DNA of 64,000 nucleotides from Neolewinella marina. Lineage in GTDB: Bacteria; Bacteroidota; Bacteroidia; Chitinophagales; Saprospiraceae. Every line of letters starts with the position of its first letter. Position 1 is the first letter of the stretch. The notes below the pieces were generated by a model. That model ran no database searches. It saw only the letters and a list, made by a program, of their open reading frames with translations, and had not been told where the DNA came from. The stretch is taken from contig NZ_PDLO01000001.1 in assembly GCF_002631205.1 (NCBI RefSeq), positions 1,290,474 through 1,354,473 of the forward strand. Reading direction: 5' to 3'. Both the position numbers and the translations under genes were made by a program. This document shows, one piece after another, positions 8,582 through 17,247 of this stretch.

Positions 8582-10342
8582 CTACTCCACCTTCCTTACT
8601 TCCGAGCGCTCCGAAATGCCGTTCTCGTTGAAGGCCTCGATCTGGAAGTAGTAGGTATCGGCCTTGTCCATGCCGGTGAAGTAGTAGTTGTTGTCGCCGT
8701 AGACCATGATGCTGCCGTAGAGCTTATCGGGGTCCTTGCCGAAGTAGATGTTGTAGCCGTCGGCCTCGGGGTGGTTCCTCCACTTCATCCAGGAGGCCAG
8801 GCGGTTGCCATCCTTTTCGCGGGAGGCGCGCAGCACCACGAAGTCTTCCACCGGCGCGGGCTTTTCCCCCGCCCCCCGTCCGAAGACGCGGAAGCCACTG
8901 ATGGCGAACTTGCCGGTGGGCATGGCGTGGTTCTCCAGCTTCAGGTAGCGAAACTGTACCGGTTCGGGCAGTTCGATATAGTCGTGGGGCACGTCCGTCT
9001 GGTTTTCCCGCTTGTCGACCACCACTTCCCACGCCTGGCCGTCGTTGGAGCCGTGGATGACGTACTGATGCTTCTTGCCGAGGGTCTTGCCCAGGAACTC
9101 CGCGTCCTGGTCGGCGTAGTTCACCTGGATGGCGTGGATGGTGGACACCTCCCCGAGGTCGGTCTGCAGCCACTCCCCGGCCTCCCCCGTGGCGGCGCTC
9201 CAGTAGGTACGGATGTCCTCATCGACCGCGAAGTTGGGGTGAAAGCCGCCCAGGGTGGACGACACCTGCACCGGTTTCTGGTAGTTGAGCAGCATCCAGC
9301 CGGCGAAGAGCCCCTCGGTGAAGTCCTTCCCTTCCGCCGCTCCGGGCAGCAGGGTGGGATAATCCCCGAAGGCCGTGTTGCAGTACATCACGTCGTCCGC
9401 GTCGAAGCCCGCCGGCCAGATGCCGAGCCGCCGCTCGAAGTTGTTCTTCACCGAGATGAAGATGGTGGATACGTGCCAGTACTGCCCGTGCTTGTCCTGG
9501 AAGGTGGCCCCGTGGCCGGCTCCCCGCGCGAAGCCGCCCGGCTTGTAGGAGAAGGGATTGTGGGCCTGGTAGCGGAAGCCGCCCAGGGGATTTTCGCTCA
9601 CCAGCACCCCATCGGCGTAACCGCTGAATTCGGTGCCGGGGGCCGCGTACTGGAAGTAGTACTTGCCGTTGTGTTTGGTCACCCAGGCGCCCTCCACGAA
9701 GGGGGCCAGGAAGACGTTGTCGTTATACTCCCCGAAGCGCTCCCAGCCGTGGTCGTCGGGGTGCAGCTTCATGATGGGGCGGGTGAGGCCGGTGGTCTGC
9801 AGGTCCCCGGTGCGAATCTCGGTACCCAGCAGGGGAAACTCGTTGCTGGAGCCCCAGTAGAGGTAGAGGCGGTCGTCTTCTTCGTCGTAGTGGAAGGCCG
9901 GGTCCCAGGCTCCCACGTTGAGGGTGTCCACGGCGATCTCCCAGTCGTCGACGGTGGGATTTCCGCTCTTCCAGATGGGGAAGTCCAGCTCCCAGGTGGA
10001 GCCGTAGACGTAGAGCGAATCGCCCATCACCCAGGCCGCCGGGGCGTTCAGGTCGTGGGTGTACTTGTCGTCGAGCAGGAACTTGCGGTAGACGAACGTC
10101 CAGTCGAGCATATCGGCGCTGTACCAGTAGCCCTCCTGGTTGGTGGAGAACAGGTAGAGGGTATCACGAAAGTTGACGATGACCGGATCGGCCGTGGCCC
10201 GGTGGCGCCCCTGCTCCGAAAACCGCTCGAAGGGGGTATAGCCGTAGTCGATGTTGATGGGGTTGCAGTAGGTGCGCTGTTGGGCAAATACGGCCGACAC
10301 ACAAACCACGAGCAGGACCAGGGGTAGAGCAAATTTTAGCAT
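8582..10342 (-). CDS. GH43-type glycoside hydrolase with discoidin-like and Fn3-like C-terminal domains
   Basis: The 586-residue protein starts with a signal peptide (VCVSAVFAQ). Residues about 25-330 look like a five-bladed GH43 propeller: YCNPINIDYGYTP, ATADPVIV with the likely catalytic base Asp52, AWDPAFHYDEEDDRLYLYWGS, and GHGATFQDKHGQYWHV. Residues about 350-470 resemble an F5/8 type C (discoidin) carbohydrate-binding domain (FAVDEDIRTYWSA ... GEWLQTDLGEV ... YLKLENHAMPTGKFAISGFRVFG), and the end looks like a fibronectin III fold (DGYNIYFGKDPDKLY). Such enzymes usually cleave arabinose, xylose or galactose side chains outside the cytoplasm. The exact specificity is not visible. Confidence 0.85.
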   Translation of the reverse strand: MLKFALPLVLLVVCVSAVFAQQRTYCNPINIDYGYTPFERFSEQGRHRATADPVIVNFRDTLYLFSTNQEGYWYSADMLDWTFVYRKFLLDDKYTHDLNAPAAWVMGDSLYVYGSTWELDFPIWKSGNPTVDDWEIAVDTLNVGAWDPAFHYDEEDDRLYLYWGSSNEFPLLGTEIRTGDLQTTGLTRPIMKLHPDDHGWERFGEYNDNVFLAPFVEGAWVTKHNGKYYFQYAAPGTEFSGYADGVLVSENPLGGFRYQAHNPFSYKPGGFARGAGHGATFQDKHGQYWHVSTIFISVKNNFERRLGIWPAGFDADDVMYCNTAFGDYPTLLPGAAEGKDFTEGLFAGWMLLNYQKPVQVSSTLGGFHPNFAVDEDIRTYWSAATGEAGEWLQTDLGEVSTIHAIQVNYADQDAEFLGKTLGKKHQYVIHGSNDGQAWEVVVDKRENQTDVPHDYIELPEPVQFRYLKLENHAMPTGKFAISGFRVFGRGAGEKPAPVEDFVVLRASREKDGNRLASWMKWRNHPEADGYNIYFGKDPDKLYGSIMVYGDNNYYFTGMDKADTYYFQIEAFNENGISERSEVRKVE

Positions 10343-10404
10343 GGGGGCAATCTCGGGTATTTCCGCAGATTATGTCAGATACCGGGGCTCGTAGTCTGGT
10401 TTAC

Positions 10405-10860
10405 CTACAGCGGCGGCCCCACGAACTCCTGCCCGTGTAGGAGAGAAATGTCCGCCATGGATTCCATCGACAGTGTTCCGGCTTCGTGGGCGGCGAAAAA
10501 GGCGCGGAACATGGCTTCAATGGACAGGGCCGGTGAGAAGATGTACCGCAAGCGGCCGGGCGTATCCCCGATGTTCTTGAAGGCATGGACGGTCCCACGC
10601 GGGATGAAGGCCACGTCTCCCGGCGAAAACTCAAATCGCTCCCCTGCGACTTCGGCGATGAACTGTCCTTCCAGAAAGAAAAAGGTTTCATCCTGCTCGT
10701 GGTGAATATGCCTTCCCGGACCGACTCCGGGTTCCACGATGTCCTCGAAGATGGCAAGTTGCCCATCAGTTTGCTCCCCGGACAGCAGGAACTTGAGGGT
10801 AATGGCGCCGGGAAACTTGAGGGTGTCCGCCTGTTGGTAGCTGGTGTGAACGGGGTGCAT
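10405..10860 (-). CDS. Single-domain cupin protein
   Basis: This 151-residue protein carries both cupin motifs: G(x)5HxH(x)3,4E appears as GPGRHIHHEQDETFFFLEG (metal-binding His, His, Glu) and the second motif as FSPGDVAFIPRGTVHAFKN. It is a cytosolic small beta-barrel related to quercetin-dioxygenase-like cupins. The reaction is unknown. It lacks a signal peptide and precedes nothing in an obvious operon; the cysteine-synthase-like gene lies 109 bp upstream. Confidence 0.85.
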   Translation of the reverse strand: MHPVHTSYQQADTLKFPGAITLKFLLSGEQTDGQLAIFEDIVEPGVGPGRHIHHEQDETFFFLEGQFIAEVAGERFEFSPGDVAFIPRGTVHAFKNIGDTPGRLRYIFSPALSIEAMFRAFFAAHEAGTLSMESMADISLLHGQEFVGPPL

Positions 10861-10969
10861 CTAAAGTGAGCAGTTGGGTGAGGAATATCCGCCCCCAATT
10901 CGATTCCTTTCAGTATCTGCGGCGCGTAAAACGGTGCGCCTGATCGAGGACTGTTGCCGGCACCGGCCT

Positions 10970-11881
10970 TCAAGTATACAAATCTCCCTGCAGGTATTTC
11001 AATCCCGTATCGCACACCACGGTCACCACACGCTTTCCGGGTCCCAGTATTTTCGCCCGTTCCAGGGCCGCCCACACGTTGGCCCCGGAGGTGGCACCAC
11101 CGATGATGCCCTCCTGTTGGGCGAGGTTGCGCGCGGTCCGGTAGGCCGCTTCGTCCGACACCGCCATCACGTCATCGATCAGGTCTTTTCGCAAGATGGA
11201 AGGGACGAAGGAGAGTCCGATCCCTTCCAGTTTATGCGTTCCGCCGGTCTCTCCCCCGGAAATGTTCCGGACGTGCAGTGGCTCTACTGCGATGACTTTC
11301 AGTTCCGGATACCTCTCCTTCAATATTTCTGCGTTTCCGGATATACATCCTCCTCCGCCGGTGGCCATGACGAATTCATCGATCCCTGTTCCTATCTCCT
11401 CAATGATCTCGCGGGCCATCTGGTGGTAGCCCAGCTTGTTGTCCGGGTTGTTGATCTGGTCGGTCCAGAACGTGTTGGGTTCCTGGATCAGCTCCTTGGC
11501 CCTTTTGATCATCCGGTTGATGACTTCAGCGGTCAGCTTGCCATTTTCCGCGGGAATGAGTTCCAGGGTCGCCCCGAAGGCCCGCATCGTCTGCAGTTTT
11601 TCCCGGGCAAACCCGTCGGAGGAAACGAAGTGGGCCCGGTAGCCCTTCCGGGCGCAGACCATGGCCAGTGAGCTGCCCGTGCTGCCACCGGTGTACTCCA
11701 CCACGGTCATCCCTTCTCTCAGCTCGCCCCGCCTTTCCGCCCCTTCGATCATGGACAGCGCCATCCGGTCTTTCATACTCCCGGTGAGGTTGGCCCCTTC
11801 GAACTTGACGTAAACCTCCGCCATATCCGGCGTCGTCAACCGACTGAGCCTGATCAGGGGGGTATTTCCAATTCCTTTCAT
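10970..11881 (-). CDS. Cysteine synthase-like PLP-dependent enzyme (fold type II)
   Basis: The 303-residue protein is full length for the CysK/CBS family. The PLP Lys is Lys37 in LTGSMKDRM, the substrate loop is EYTGGSTGSSL, and a Gly-rich phosphate-binding loop follows (ATGGGGCISGNAEIL). SerGAT..SGANV near the C-terminus contacts the PLP ring. Members form cysteine from O-acetylserine and sulfide or carry out related beta-replacements. GSMKDR replaces the GSVKDR of housekeeping CysK and there is no regulatory CBS domain, so the true substrate is uncertain. Confidence 0.88.
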   Translation of the reverse strand: MKGIGNTPLIRLSRLTTPDMAEVYVKFEGANLTGSMKDRMALSMIEGAERRGELREGMTVVEYTGGSTGSSLAMVCARKGYRAHFVSSDGFAREKLQTMRAFGATLELIPAENGKLTAEVINRMIKRAKELIQEPNTFWTDQINNPDNKLGYHQMAREIIEEIGTGIDEFVMATGGGGCISGNAEILKERYPELKVIAVEPLHVRNISGGETGGTHKLEGIGLSFVPSILRKDLIDDVMAVSDEAAYRTARNLAQQEGIIGGATSGANVWAALERAKILGPGKRVVTVVCDTGLKYLQGDLYT

Positions 11882-11928
11882 CTATTGTTTTGTGTACTTA
11901 GCGCTTCGTCCGGTGGGGCTGCACGGGC

Positions 11929-12240
11929 CTACCGCGCTGCTCCAACCAGGATGGTCGGCGCCCCGCCGGTCGAAATCCGGTTGGCGTCCGCGGCGACTTC
12001 CTGCATTCCCGAAGAAGCCATGGTCGCTTGTAGGGCCTCCGTGGACGGAAACGGCATGGCAAACATCTGGTAGTATGGAGGATCGCCGTCCGGGCCGGGA
12101 AGGAAGCGGGTCACGGTATAGGGCTTTTCCCCCGCGGGGATGCCCGTCTTCTCGTGAAGTACTTCCAAGTGCCGATCGTAGTCCTCCTCGAAGCGGTCGA
12201 CGTCCTTCGGTTGGGGATACAGGACTATTAATTCTACCAT
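11929..12240 (-). CDS. EthD-family protein
   Basis: Using the ATG at 12240 gives a 103-residue protein starting MVELIVLYPQPKDVDRFEEDYDRHLEVL, the classic start of EthD/ferredoxin-fold dimeric alpha-beta barrel proteins (MIKLvvLYP...DvdaFdahY). The rest (YTVTRFLPGPDGDPPYYQMFAMPFPS) fits the same family. EthD proteins are small cytosolic proteins of uncertain function, sometimes needed for ether or polyketide metabolism. An in-frame extension upstream is open but lacks family similarity. Confidence 0.85.
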   Translation of the reverse strand: MVELIVLYPQPKDVDRFEEDYDRHLEVLHEKTGIPAGEKPYTVTRFLPGPDGDPPYYQMFAMPFPSTEALQATMASSGMQEVAADANRISTGGAPTILVGAAR

Positions 12241-12398
12241 ACTGCAATGTGTTGTGTTAGAGCCAACCCTGGTCGGTTTTCGGCTTTCCCGTATTCCCTT
12301 CCCGCAGGCAGGGTATGGTCTTTTGCAGGTATCGGGATGCTGTTCCACCGCCGGAAGTAAAGCAATATAGTGCCGAACGGGAGATGTATGTGCTCACC

Positions 12399-13163
12399 TC
12401 ACGGCAACAACGGCGACAGGTCGTAGTGCGGCCGCCCGCGCTTGCGGTACCACAGCGCAAATACAGCGATGATGAGCAGCAGCTCCGACAGATCGCCCCA
12501 GTAGTACATCAGCTTGGCCGCCGCGCGGATTTCCTCCGCGGAGTGGATCCCGCCCCGGGGGTAGAGGTAGGCATACATGACCTTGCTGAGCGTTGCATGG
12601 AGGGCCACGCTGAGGAAGAGTACGATAACCCTCAGGCGCAGGCGCGGCCGGCGGGGCACCGGATCCTCCCCGATCACGGACCAGGTAAAGAGATAGCCGG
12701 CCGCGAGGAAATGGAAATGGAGGAGATGGTGCAGGTGGGGCGCGTGCACTACGAACGCGTACAGCGGGGTGAGATACAGCAGGTACATCCCGCCGATGTT
12801 CAGCAGCAGAGCCGTAACCGGATGCGTCAGCAGGGCCACCCCGCGATACCGAAATACCGCGGTAACCCTGCGGGCCAGCCGCACCGGCAGGGCCCGCAGC
12901 GCCAGGGTTACTGGCTGCCCCAGCACCAGAAAAAGTGGCGCAAACATCCCGATCAACAGGTGCTGCACCATATGACCGCGCAGGTCGTGGTGCGCCCATC
13001 GGGCCACCTCCGGCAGCAGGGCCGTTCCGACCAGGACGAGTCCCAGGAGGAAGCTGGCCGCCCGCCATCCGTCGGACCGCTTGCGATCCCTCAGCCGGTA
13101 AAGCCCATAGCCATATCCCAGCGCCAAAAGCAAGACCAGGACCAGGGGCAACCAAGCGCTCAT
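12399..13163 (-). CDS. CtaG/Caa3-type cytochrome c oxidase assembly membrane protein
   Basis: The 254-residue protein has about seven membrane helices. Motifs of the CtaG_Cox (caa3 assembly) family are visible: HDLRGHMVQHLLIGMFAPLFLVLGQPVTLALR, LHHLLHFHFLAAGYLFTWSVIGEDPVPRR, and a C-terminal helix after YYWGDLSELLLI. The His-rich membrane segments are thought to assist copper delivery to cytochrome oxidase. The start overlaps the stop of the DUF2243 gene by 4 nt, so the two are translated together. Confidence 0.88.
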   Translation of the reverse strand: MSAWLPLVLVLLLALGYGYGLYRLRDRKRSDGWRAASFLLGLVLVGTALLPEVARWAHHDLRGHMVQHLLIGMFAPLFLVLGQPVTLALRALPVRLARRVTAVFRYRGVALLTHPVTALLLNIGGMYLLYLTPLYAFVVHAPHLHHLLHFHFLAAGYLFTWSVIGEDPVPRRPRLRLRVIVLFLSVALHATLSKVMYAYLYPRGGIHSAEEIRAAAKLMYYWGDLSELLLIIAVFALWYRKRGRPHYDLSPLLP

Positions 13164-13612
13164 CCTTCCATTCTATTGCGACGCAGCAGCACCCAGCCGA
13201 TCGCCAGCAGGATCAGGCCCGCGGCGTTCCAGGCGATGTCGTAGGGAAGCAGGTTTTCCACGTAGCGGATCTGGTGTAACCGCAGGACCTTGTGGTCCAC
13301 GATCCCGTCGAACAGCTGGAAGCCCCCGAGTCCGAGGAAGAAGCCCGCCCAGGCCCGGCCGGTATCCAGGGTGTCGCTGCGGCGCAGATCGAGCAACAGG
13401 AAAAAGCCGGCTACGAGGGCGACCAACTCCGCCGCGTGGAGAAAACCATCGCTCAGGAGAGCGATCTGGGGGGTGGCACCGTCGTAGAAGTGGTGCCACG
13501 CCAGCACCTGGTGAAAGATGATCTCGTCCACGGCGGCCATGACACCCACTCCGATGAGGGCCGCCGCCCGAATGGAACGCGTCGGCTCCCGATTTTTGTA
13601 ATTGGTCCGCAT
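13160..13612 (-). CDS. DUF2243 membrane protein
   Basis: The 150-residue protein has four predicted membrane helices and the DUF2243 pattern: GVGVMAAVDEIIFHQVLAWHHFYD, LLSDGFLHA, FFLGLGGFQLFDGIVDHKVLRLHQIR and YDIAWNAAG. This family regularly sits beside CtaG/Caa3-type proteins, and the conserved His residues suggest metal or haem handling in the membrane. Here its stop overlaps the CtaG start by four bases. Function remains unknown. Confidence 0.88.
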   Translation of the reverse strand: MRTNYKNREPTRSIRAAALIGVGVMAAVDEIIFHQVLAWHHFYDGATPQIALLSDGFLHAAELVALVAGFFLLLDLRRSDTLDTGRAWAGFFLGLGGFQLFDGIVDHKVLRLHQIRYVENLLPYDIAWNAAGLILLAIGWVLLRRNRMEG

Positions 13613-13694
13613 GACAACAAGCGTTGCTCTTCAGTCAGGAACAAAAAAGGCATTCCCGATGATCGGCTCCCGGCCCCGGCTTTTTTTTTGGTGG

Positions 13695-13722
13695 CCCGGC
13701 ACCCGCGCGCGGCGACGCCCCC
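13695..13722 (+). repeat. Dispersed intergenic motif copy (CCGGCACCCGCGCGCCGC family)
   Basis: The plus strand reads CCCGGCACCCGCGCGCGGC, directly abutting the stop codon of the nucleotidase gene that follows. Confidence 0.65.
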
Positions 13723-15150
13723 CTACACCAGATGAAAGCAGTCCTTCCCGGCATCGGTATAGGGCGAGTGCTCTTTCAGGTATTCGGTCATGGCCTCCAC
13801 GGCGGTGACCTTCAGTTCCTGGCGCTTCTGACCCACCCCCGGAGGCACTCCCTGGGAAGTCACGAAGGCTACCTTGTAGTAGCGATCCATCTCCAGGTGG
13901 TCGTCGCCGCAGTAGATTTCCTGAATTCGCTGCCCGCGCGGGTTTTCAATCCGCAGGTTCACCCGCAGGCCGGAGCACCGCTTGACGTAGCCGCCCATCT
14001 GCTGCAGGGGGTCGCAGGAGAAGGTCCGCTCGAGGTTTTCCTCCAGCAGGTCCCGGATCTCCCGACCGCTGAGTTCCACCGTGGACACGGGAGGGTTCAT
14101 CGGGACGATATTGTACAGGTCCCAGGCGGTGATCTTTCCGGCCGGAATCGGGGCCCCGTACCGCCACCCGTTGGAGAGAGCGATCCCGGTGTCGGTAGCG
14201 TAGCGCACGGAGGCCAGCAGGAGGTTGTCCATGGAGGCATTCAGGGTGCTGTAGCGGTGCAGCAGTACCTTCGTTTCTCCCACTACGGTTTCCTTGAGCG
14301 ACTGGTACGGCTGCACCGCCGTGGCCACCAGGGCTTCCACCGCCGCGTCGGGGGTTAGCTGCTCTTCGACCTTCACCAGGGTATACCTGTGATCCCGGAC
14401 CGCCCCGCCCTCAATGTCCAGCTGCAGGTGCCCCAGAAAGGAACCGTGGCAGCCGCACTGGATGACGATGGTGTCGTTCACCCGCACGCTCCGGTAGAGG
14501 CGGTTGTGGGTATGGGCACTGAGGCATACGTCGATGCCCTCCGTCTGCTTCAGCAAGTGGACATCCTGGGGAAACCCGTTGTGTGAAAGAAGAATGACGA
14601 TATCCGCCCCTTCCCCGCGGACCTGCCTGACGTAGGCGGGCAACTCCTCCGCCCCGCTCGTCACCTTCAGTCCCTCGCTGAAGCGCGCCGGCATCGTCTT
14701 GTCGATAATATGGGAGCAAATTCCGATCACGGCCACCTTCACCTCCCCGACCTGCCGGTGCATATAGGGCGTCAGGAACAGGCTACCATCCTCCTGGTAG
14801 ACGTTGATGCCGAGGACGGGGTAATCCAGCCGCTCCGCCAACTGCTGCAACTGCCCGGGACCGTAGCCGAAGTCCCAGTGGCCCACCATGGCGTCAAACG
14901 CCAGCGCATTCAGGATGGGCAGCAGCGCCTCCCCTTCCGATTCGACCACGGGCAGGGTACCGTGCAACGTATCCCCACCGTCGAAGAGCAGGGTATGGGG
15001 ATTCCCGGCCCTGACCTGCTCTATCAGGCCAGCCAGGCGGGCGTACCCGCCGACCACTTCCGTGTAAGGACCATTCTTTCCGTAAAACACTTCCGGGTGG
15101 GGCTCCAGATACCCGTGCACGTCGTTCAGGTAGAGCAAGTCGATCTTCAT
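13723..15150 (-). CDS. Metallophosphoesterase / 5'-nucleotidase (UshA/SoxB-like)
   Basis: A 475-residue two-domain protein. The N-terminal metallophosphatase shows LNDVHGYLEP (Asp10, His12), FDGGDTLHGT (Asp60), LLSHNGF and LSAHTHNRL. The usual GNHEFD box is GHWDFGYG, the variant seen in SoxB-like relatives. The C-terminal nucleotide-binding domain has GIALSNGWRYGAPIPAGKITAWDLYNIVP and PVSTVELSGREIRDLLEENL. There is no signal peptide, so it may act in the cytoplasm, unlike most family members. It could hydrolyse nucleotides or another phosphoester. Confidence 0.85.
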   Translation of the reverse strand: MKIDLLYLNDVHGYLEPHPEVFYGKNGPYTEVVGGYARLAGLIEQVRAGNPHTLLFDGGDTLHGTLPVVESEGEALLPILNALAFDAMVGHWDFGYGPGQLQQLAERLDYPVLGINVYQEDGSLFLTPYMHRQVGEVKVAVIGICSHIIDKTMPARFSEGLKVTSGAEELPAYVRQVRGEGADIVILLSHNGFPQDVHLLKQTEGIDVCLSAHTHNRLYRSVRVNDTIVIQCGCHGSFLGHLQLDIEGGAVRDHRYTLVKVEEQLTPDAAVEALVATAVQPYQSLKETVVGETKVLLHRYSTLNASMDNLLLASVRYATDTGIALSNGWRYGAPIPAGKITAWDLYNIVPMNPPVSTVELSGREIRDLLEENLERTFSCDPLQQMGGYVKRCSGLRVNLRIENPRGQRIQEIYCGDDHLEMDRYYKVAFVTSQGVPPGVGQKRQELKVTAVEAMTEYLKEHSPYTDAGKDCFHLV

Positions 15151-15250
15151 GGCATTGTGGGCTGTAGAGGGTAAACTGCTACCACAACTCCATCTTCTGC
15201 CGCAATGTTAGGGACGTTGGCAATAGCCCGCCGGGACGCATCCGACCAGA

Positions 15251-15682
15251 TCAACTACCGGCCGCCAGTTCCGGAAAGTATCGCTGCAGGATCGACTCCA
15301 GCAGGGGCACGGTGAGGGGTTTGTTGTAGAAGCCCATCACCCCCGGGGTCTTTTTGGCCCGCTTCCGGTCCTTGCTGTATTCGGAATACGTCAGGATCAA
15401 CACTACGGGGCGCAGTTCGGCGGGAATTTCCAGGTCGTTGTAATGGTCCATAAACTCCCAGCCGTTCATGGCGGGCAGGTTGATGTCCAGGAAGATGAGG
15501 TCCGGCAGGCGGTCGGGAGCGTCCCGCCAATCCTTCACCATTTCGAAGGCTTCCAGGCCGGTGGTGGCCACGGTGATTTCCCCGGCGCACCCCAGCTTGG
15601 TAATGATTCGCTTCTGGAGGAACACGTTGGCCGGGTTGTCCTCAACGAGCAGAACCGACAGCAACTCGTGTTCCGTGGTCAT
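15251..15682 (-). CDS. Single-domain response regulator (CheY-like)
   Basis: The ATG at 15682 overlaps the kinase stop in an ATGA and gives a 143-residue protein made only of a receiver domain: LLVEDNPAN (acidic pocket), LIFLDINLPAMNGWEF with phospho-acceptor Asp66, and NKPLTVP with the conserved Lys. It has no output domain, so signalling probably runs through another partner or back onto the kinase. Rcp1/CheY-like receivers of this type often accompany phytochrome-like or H-NOX-linked kinases. It is the third gene of the H-NOX operon. Confidence 0.92.
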   Translation of the reverse strand: MTTEHELLSVLLVEDNPANVFLQKRIITKLGCAGEITVATTGLEAFEMVKDWRDAPDRLPDLIFLDINLPAMNGWEFMDHYNDLEIPAELRPVVLILTYSEYSKDRKRAKKTPGVMGFYNKPLTVPLLESILQRYFPELAAGS

Positions 15683-16482
15683 GTGGCGAGGCTTTTGTTG
15701 ATCGTGAAGTAGAAGGTACTGCCGACCCCTACCTCTGACTCTAACCAGATCTTCCCACCGTGGAGTTCGACGATCTTCTTGCAATTCGCCAATCCGATGC
15801 CCGTGCCGGGGTACTGCTCGTTGCTGTGCAGCCGCTGGAAGATCACGAAGATCTTCTCCTTGAACCGCTCTTCCACCCCGATGCCGTTGTCTTCCACGAA
15901 GAAGGTATACTCCTCCTCCCCTTCCGTCACCCCTATCCGTATCCTGGGCGCCACCCCCGGCCGGCGGAATTTGATGGCGTTATGGATCAGGTTCTGGAAC
16001 AGCTGCGTCCACTCGATTTCGTAGACGTTCACCCGGGGCAGCGACGAATAGACGATCTGGGCCCCGGTTTCCTGGATGGATTTCTGCAGGCCACTGAGGA
16101 TCTCATTCAGCACCTTGTTGGTATTCACCATCCGCCTGGTGCGGTTCTTACCGACCTTGGAGTACTGCAGCAGGCTTTTGATCAGCAGCGACATCCGGTC
16201 GGCACCTTCGCGGATGTAGTTCAGGGCCATGCGCGCCTCCCCCTCGAAATTGTCCTGGTAGTCCTCCTCGAGGATCTCCACGAAACTGATGATGGTCCGC
16301 AAGGGCTCCTGCAGGTCGTGGGAGGTCAGGTAGGCAAACAGCTCCAGCTCCAGGTTTTCTTCCTTCTTCAGGTGGAGCTCCCGGGTGCGGTCCTCGATCA
16401 TATCCTCCAGTATCCTCACCTTGCGTTCGGCCAGTTCCAGCTTCTTCCGGTACCGCTCTACCTTTTCCGCTTCACTTTCCAT
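15679..16482 (-). CDS. Soluble sensor histidine kinase linked to H-NOX
   Basis: The 267-residue cytosolic kinase has an N-terminal coiled coil (residues 1-45), a HisKA dimerisation domain with H-box SHDLQEPLR (phospho-acceptor His55), and an HATPase domain with N-box NLIHNAIKF, G1 box VEDNGIGV, F-box IFVIFQRL and G2 box GTGIGLANCKKIVELHGG. It lacks a sensor domain of its own. Its start overlaps the H-NOX gene by 11 bp, so input is expected from the H-NOX protein, as in HnoK systems. Its stop overlaps the receiver gene by 4 bp. Confidence 0.92.
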   Translation of the reverse strand: MESEAEKVERYRKKLELAERKVRILEDMIEDRTRELHLKKEENLELELFAYLTSHDLQEPLRTIISFVEILEEDYQDNFEGEARMALNYIREGADRMSLLIKSLLQYSKVGKNRTRRMVNTNKVLNEILSGLQKSIQETGAQIVYSSLPRVNVYEIEWTQLFQNLIHNAIKFRRPGVAPRIRIGVTEGEEEYTFFVEDNGIGVEERFKEKIFVIFQRLHSNEQYPGTGIGLANCKKIVELHGGKIWLESEVGVGSTFYFTINKSLAT

Positions 16483-17029
16483 TCCCGGCAGCGAAGTTTA
16501 GGTGGAAGTCGCAGAATTCGACGCCGTCCTTGGTGTAGATGTTGTGAGACTGTTCGATGGTATAGTTGAAATAGTCGGCGACGCCCGCGATCAGCCCCTC
16601 CATCATGTGGTAAAGCTTCCGCTTGGAGTAGTAGGTGATGATCAACTCCTCCTCCGACGGCTCCGCGTACACGAAGGTGGGCAGGTAGGTATCGGTGTAC
16701 AGCTTCTTGACCTCCACGTGGACGACCTTCTCGATGGTCTTCAGGAATTCCTTGGGATGGTCGTAGGGAGTGACGAACACCGGATAGCGCTCCGCCAGCT
16801 TGAAGAACGCGAAATGCCCCAGTTGGCGCATGAACTCCGGGTGGGAGCAGCCCAGTTCGGGGGCGGCATGGGTGACGATCTTCAGGAAGTCCTCGTCCGG
16901 GTAGGTGCCGGGGGCTACGAAGGGCTCCCGGGTCGACAATCCGCTGGAGGCAACGAGGTGCTCCATCCGGTCTTCACCCATCCTGTCTACAAGGAAATAC
17001 TCTAAAATATTAAACAATATTCCTTTCAT
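16472..17029 (-). CDS. H-NOX (haem nitric oxide/oxygen binding) sensor protein
   Basis: The 185-residue protein matches stand-alone bacterial H-NOX domains from its first residues (MKGILFNILEYFLVDRMGED). The proximal haem ligand is His104 in VVHVEVKKLYTDTYLPTF, and the haem-propionate motif Y-x-S-x-R is Tyr133-Ser135-Arg137 (YYSKRK). The helix with FMRQLGHFAFFKLAERYPVF is also typical. Facultative-anaerobe-type H-NOX proteins bind NO and control a partner kinase or cyclase. Here the partner kinase overlaps by 11 bp, followed by a receiver. Whether O2 also binds depends on a distal Tyr that I cannot place with certainty. Confidence 0.92.
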   Translation of the reverse strand: MKGILFNILEYFLVDRMGEDRMEHLVASSGLSTREPFVAPGTYPDEDFLKIVTHAAPELGCSHPEFMRQLGHFAFFKLAERYPVFVTPYDHPKEFLKTIEKVVHVEVKKLYTDTYLPTFVYAEPSEEELIITYYSKRKLYHMMEGLIAGVADYFNYTIEQSHNIYTKDGVEFCDFHLNFAAGNGK

Positions 17030-17247
17030 CGGGACCGGTTAGCGCGCAGGTAAATTCGCCTCGTCAAAACGTTGTCGTGGACAAATATTCCCCGCAAATT
17101 TCATCAGCTCAGATTCGTACCCGGTCCGCCGCGGGATGACGGCCAGGGACGGGGGCGAAGGTAACCGGTTTTTCCCCATTTCCTTAGGTTCCGGCTCCCG
17201 CGTTAGCATGATACGGCTTTGACCACGGGATTCCAAGCGTTCACGGA

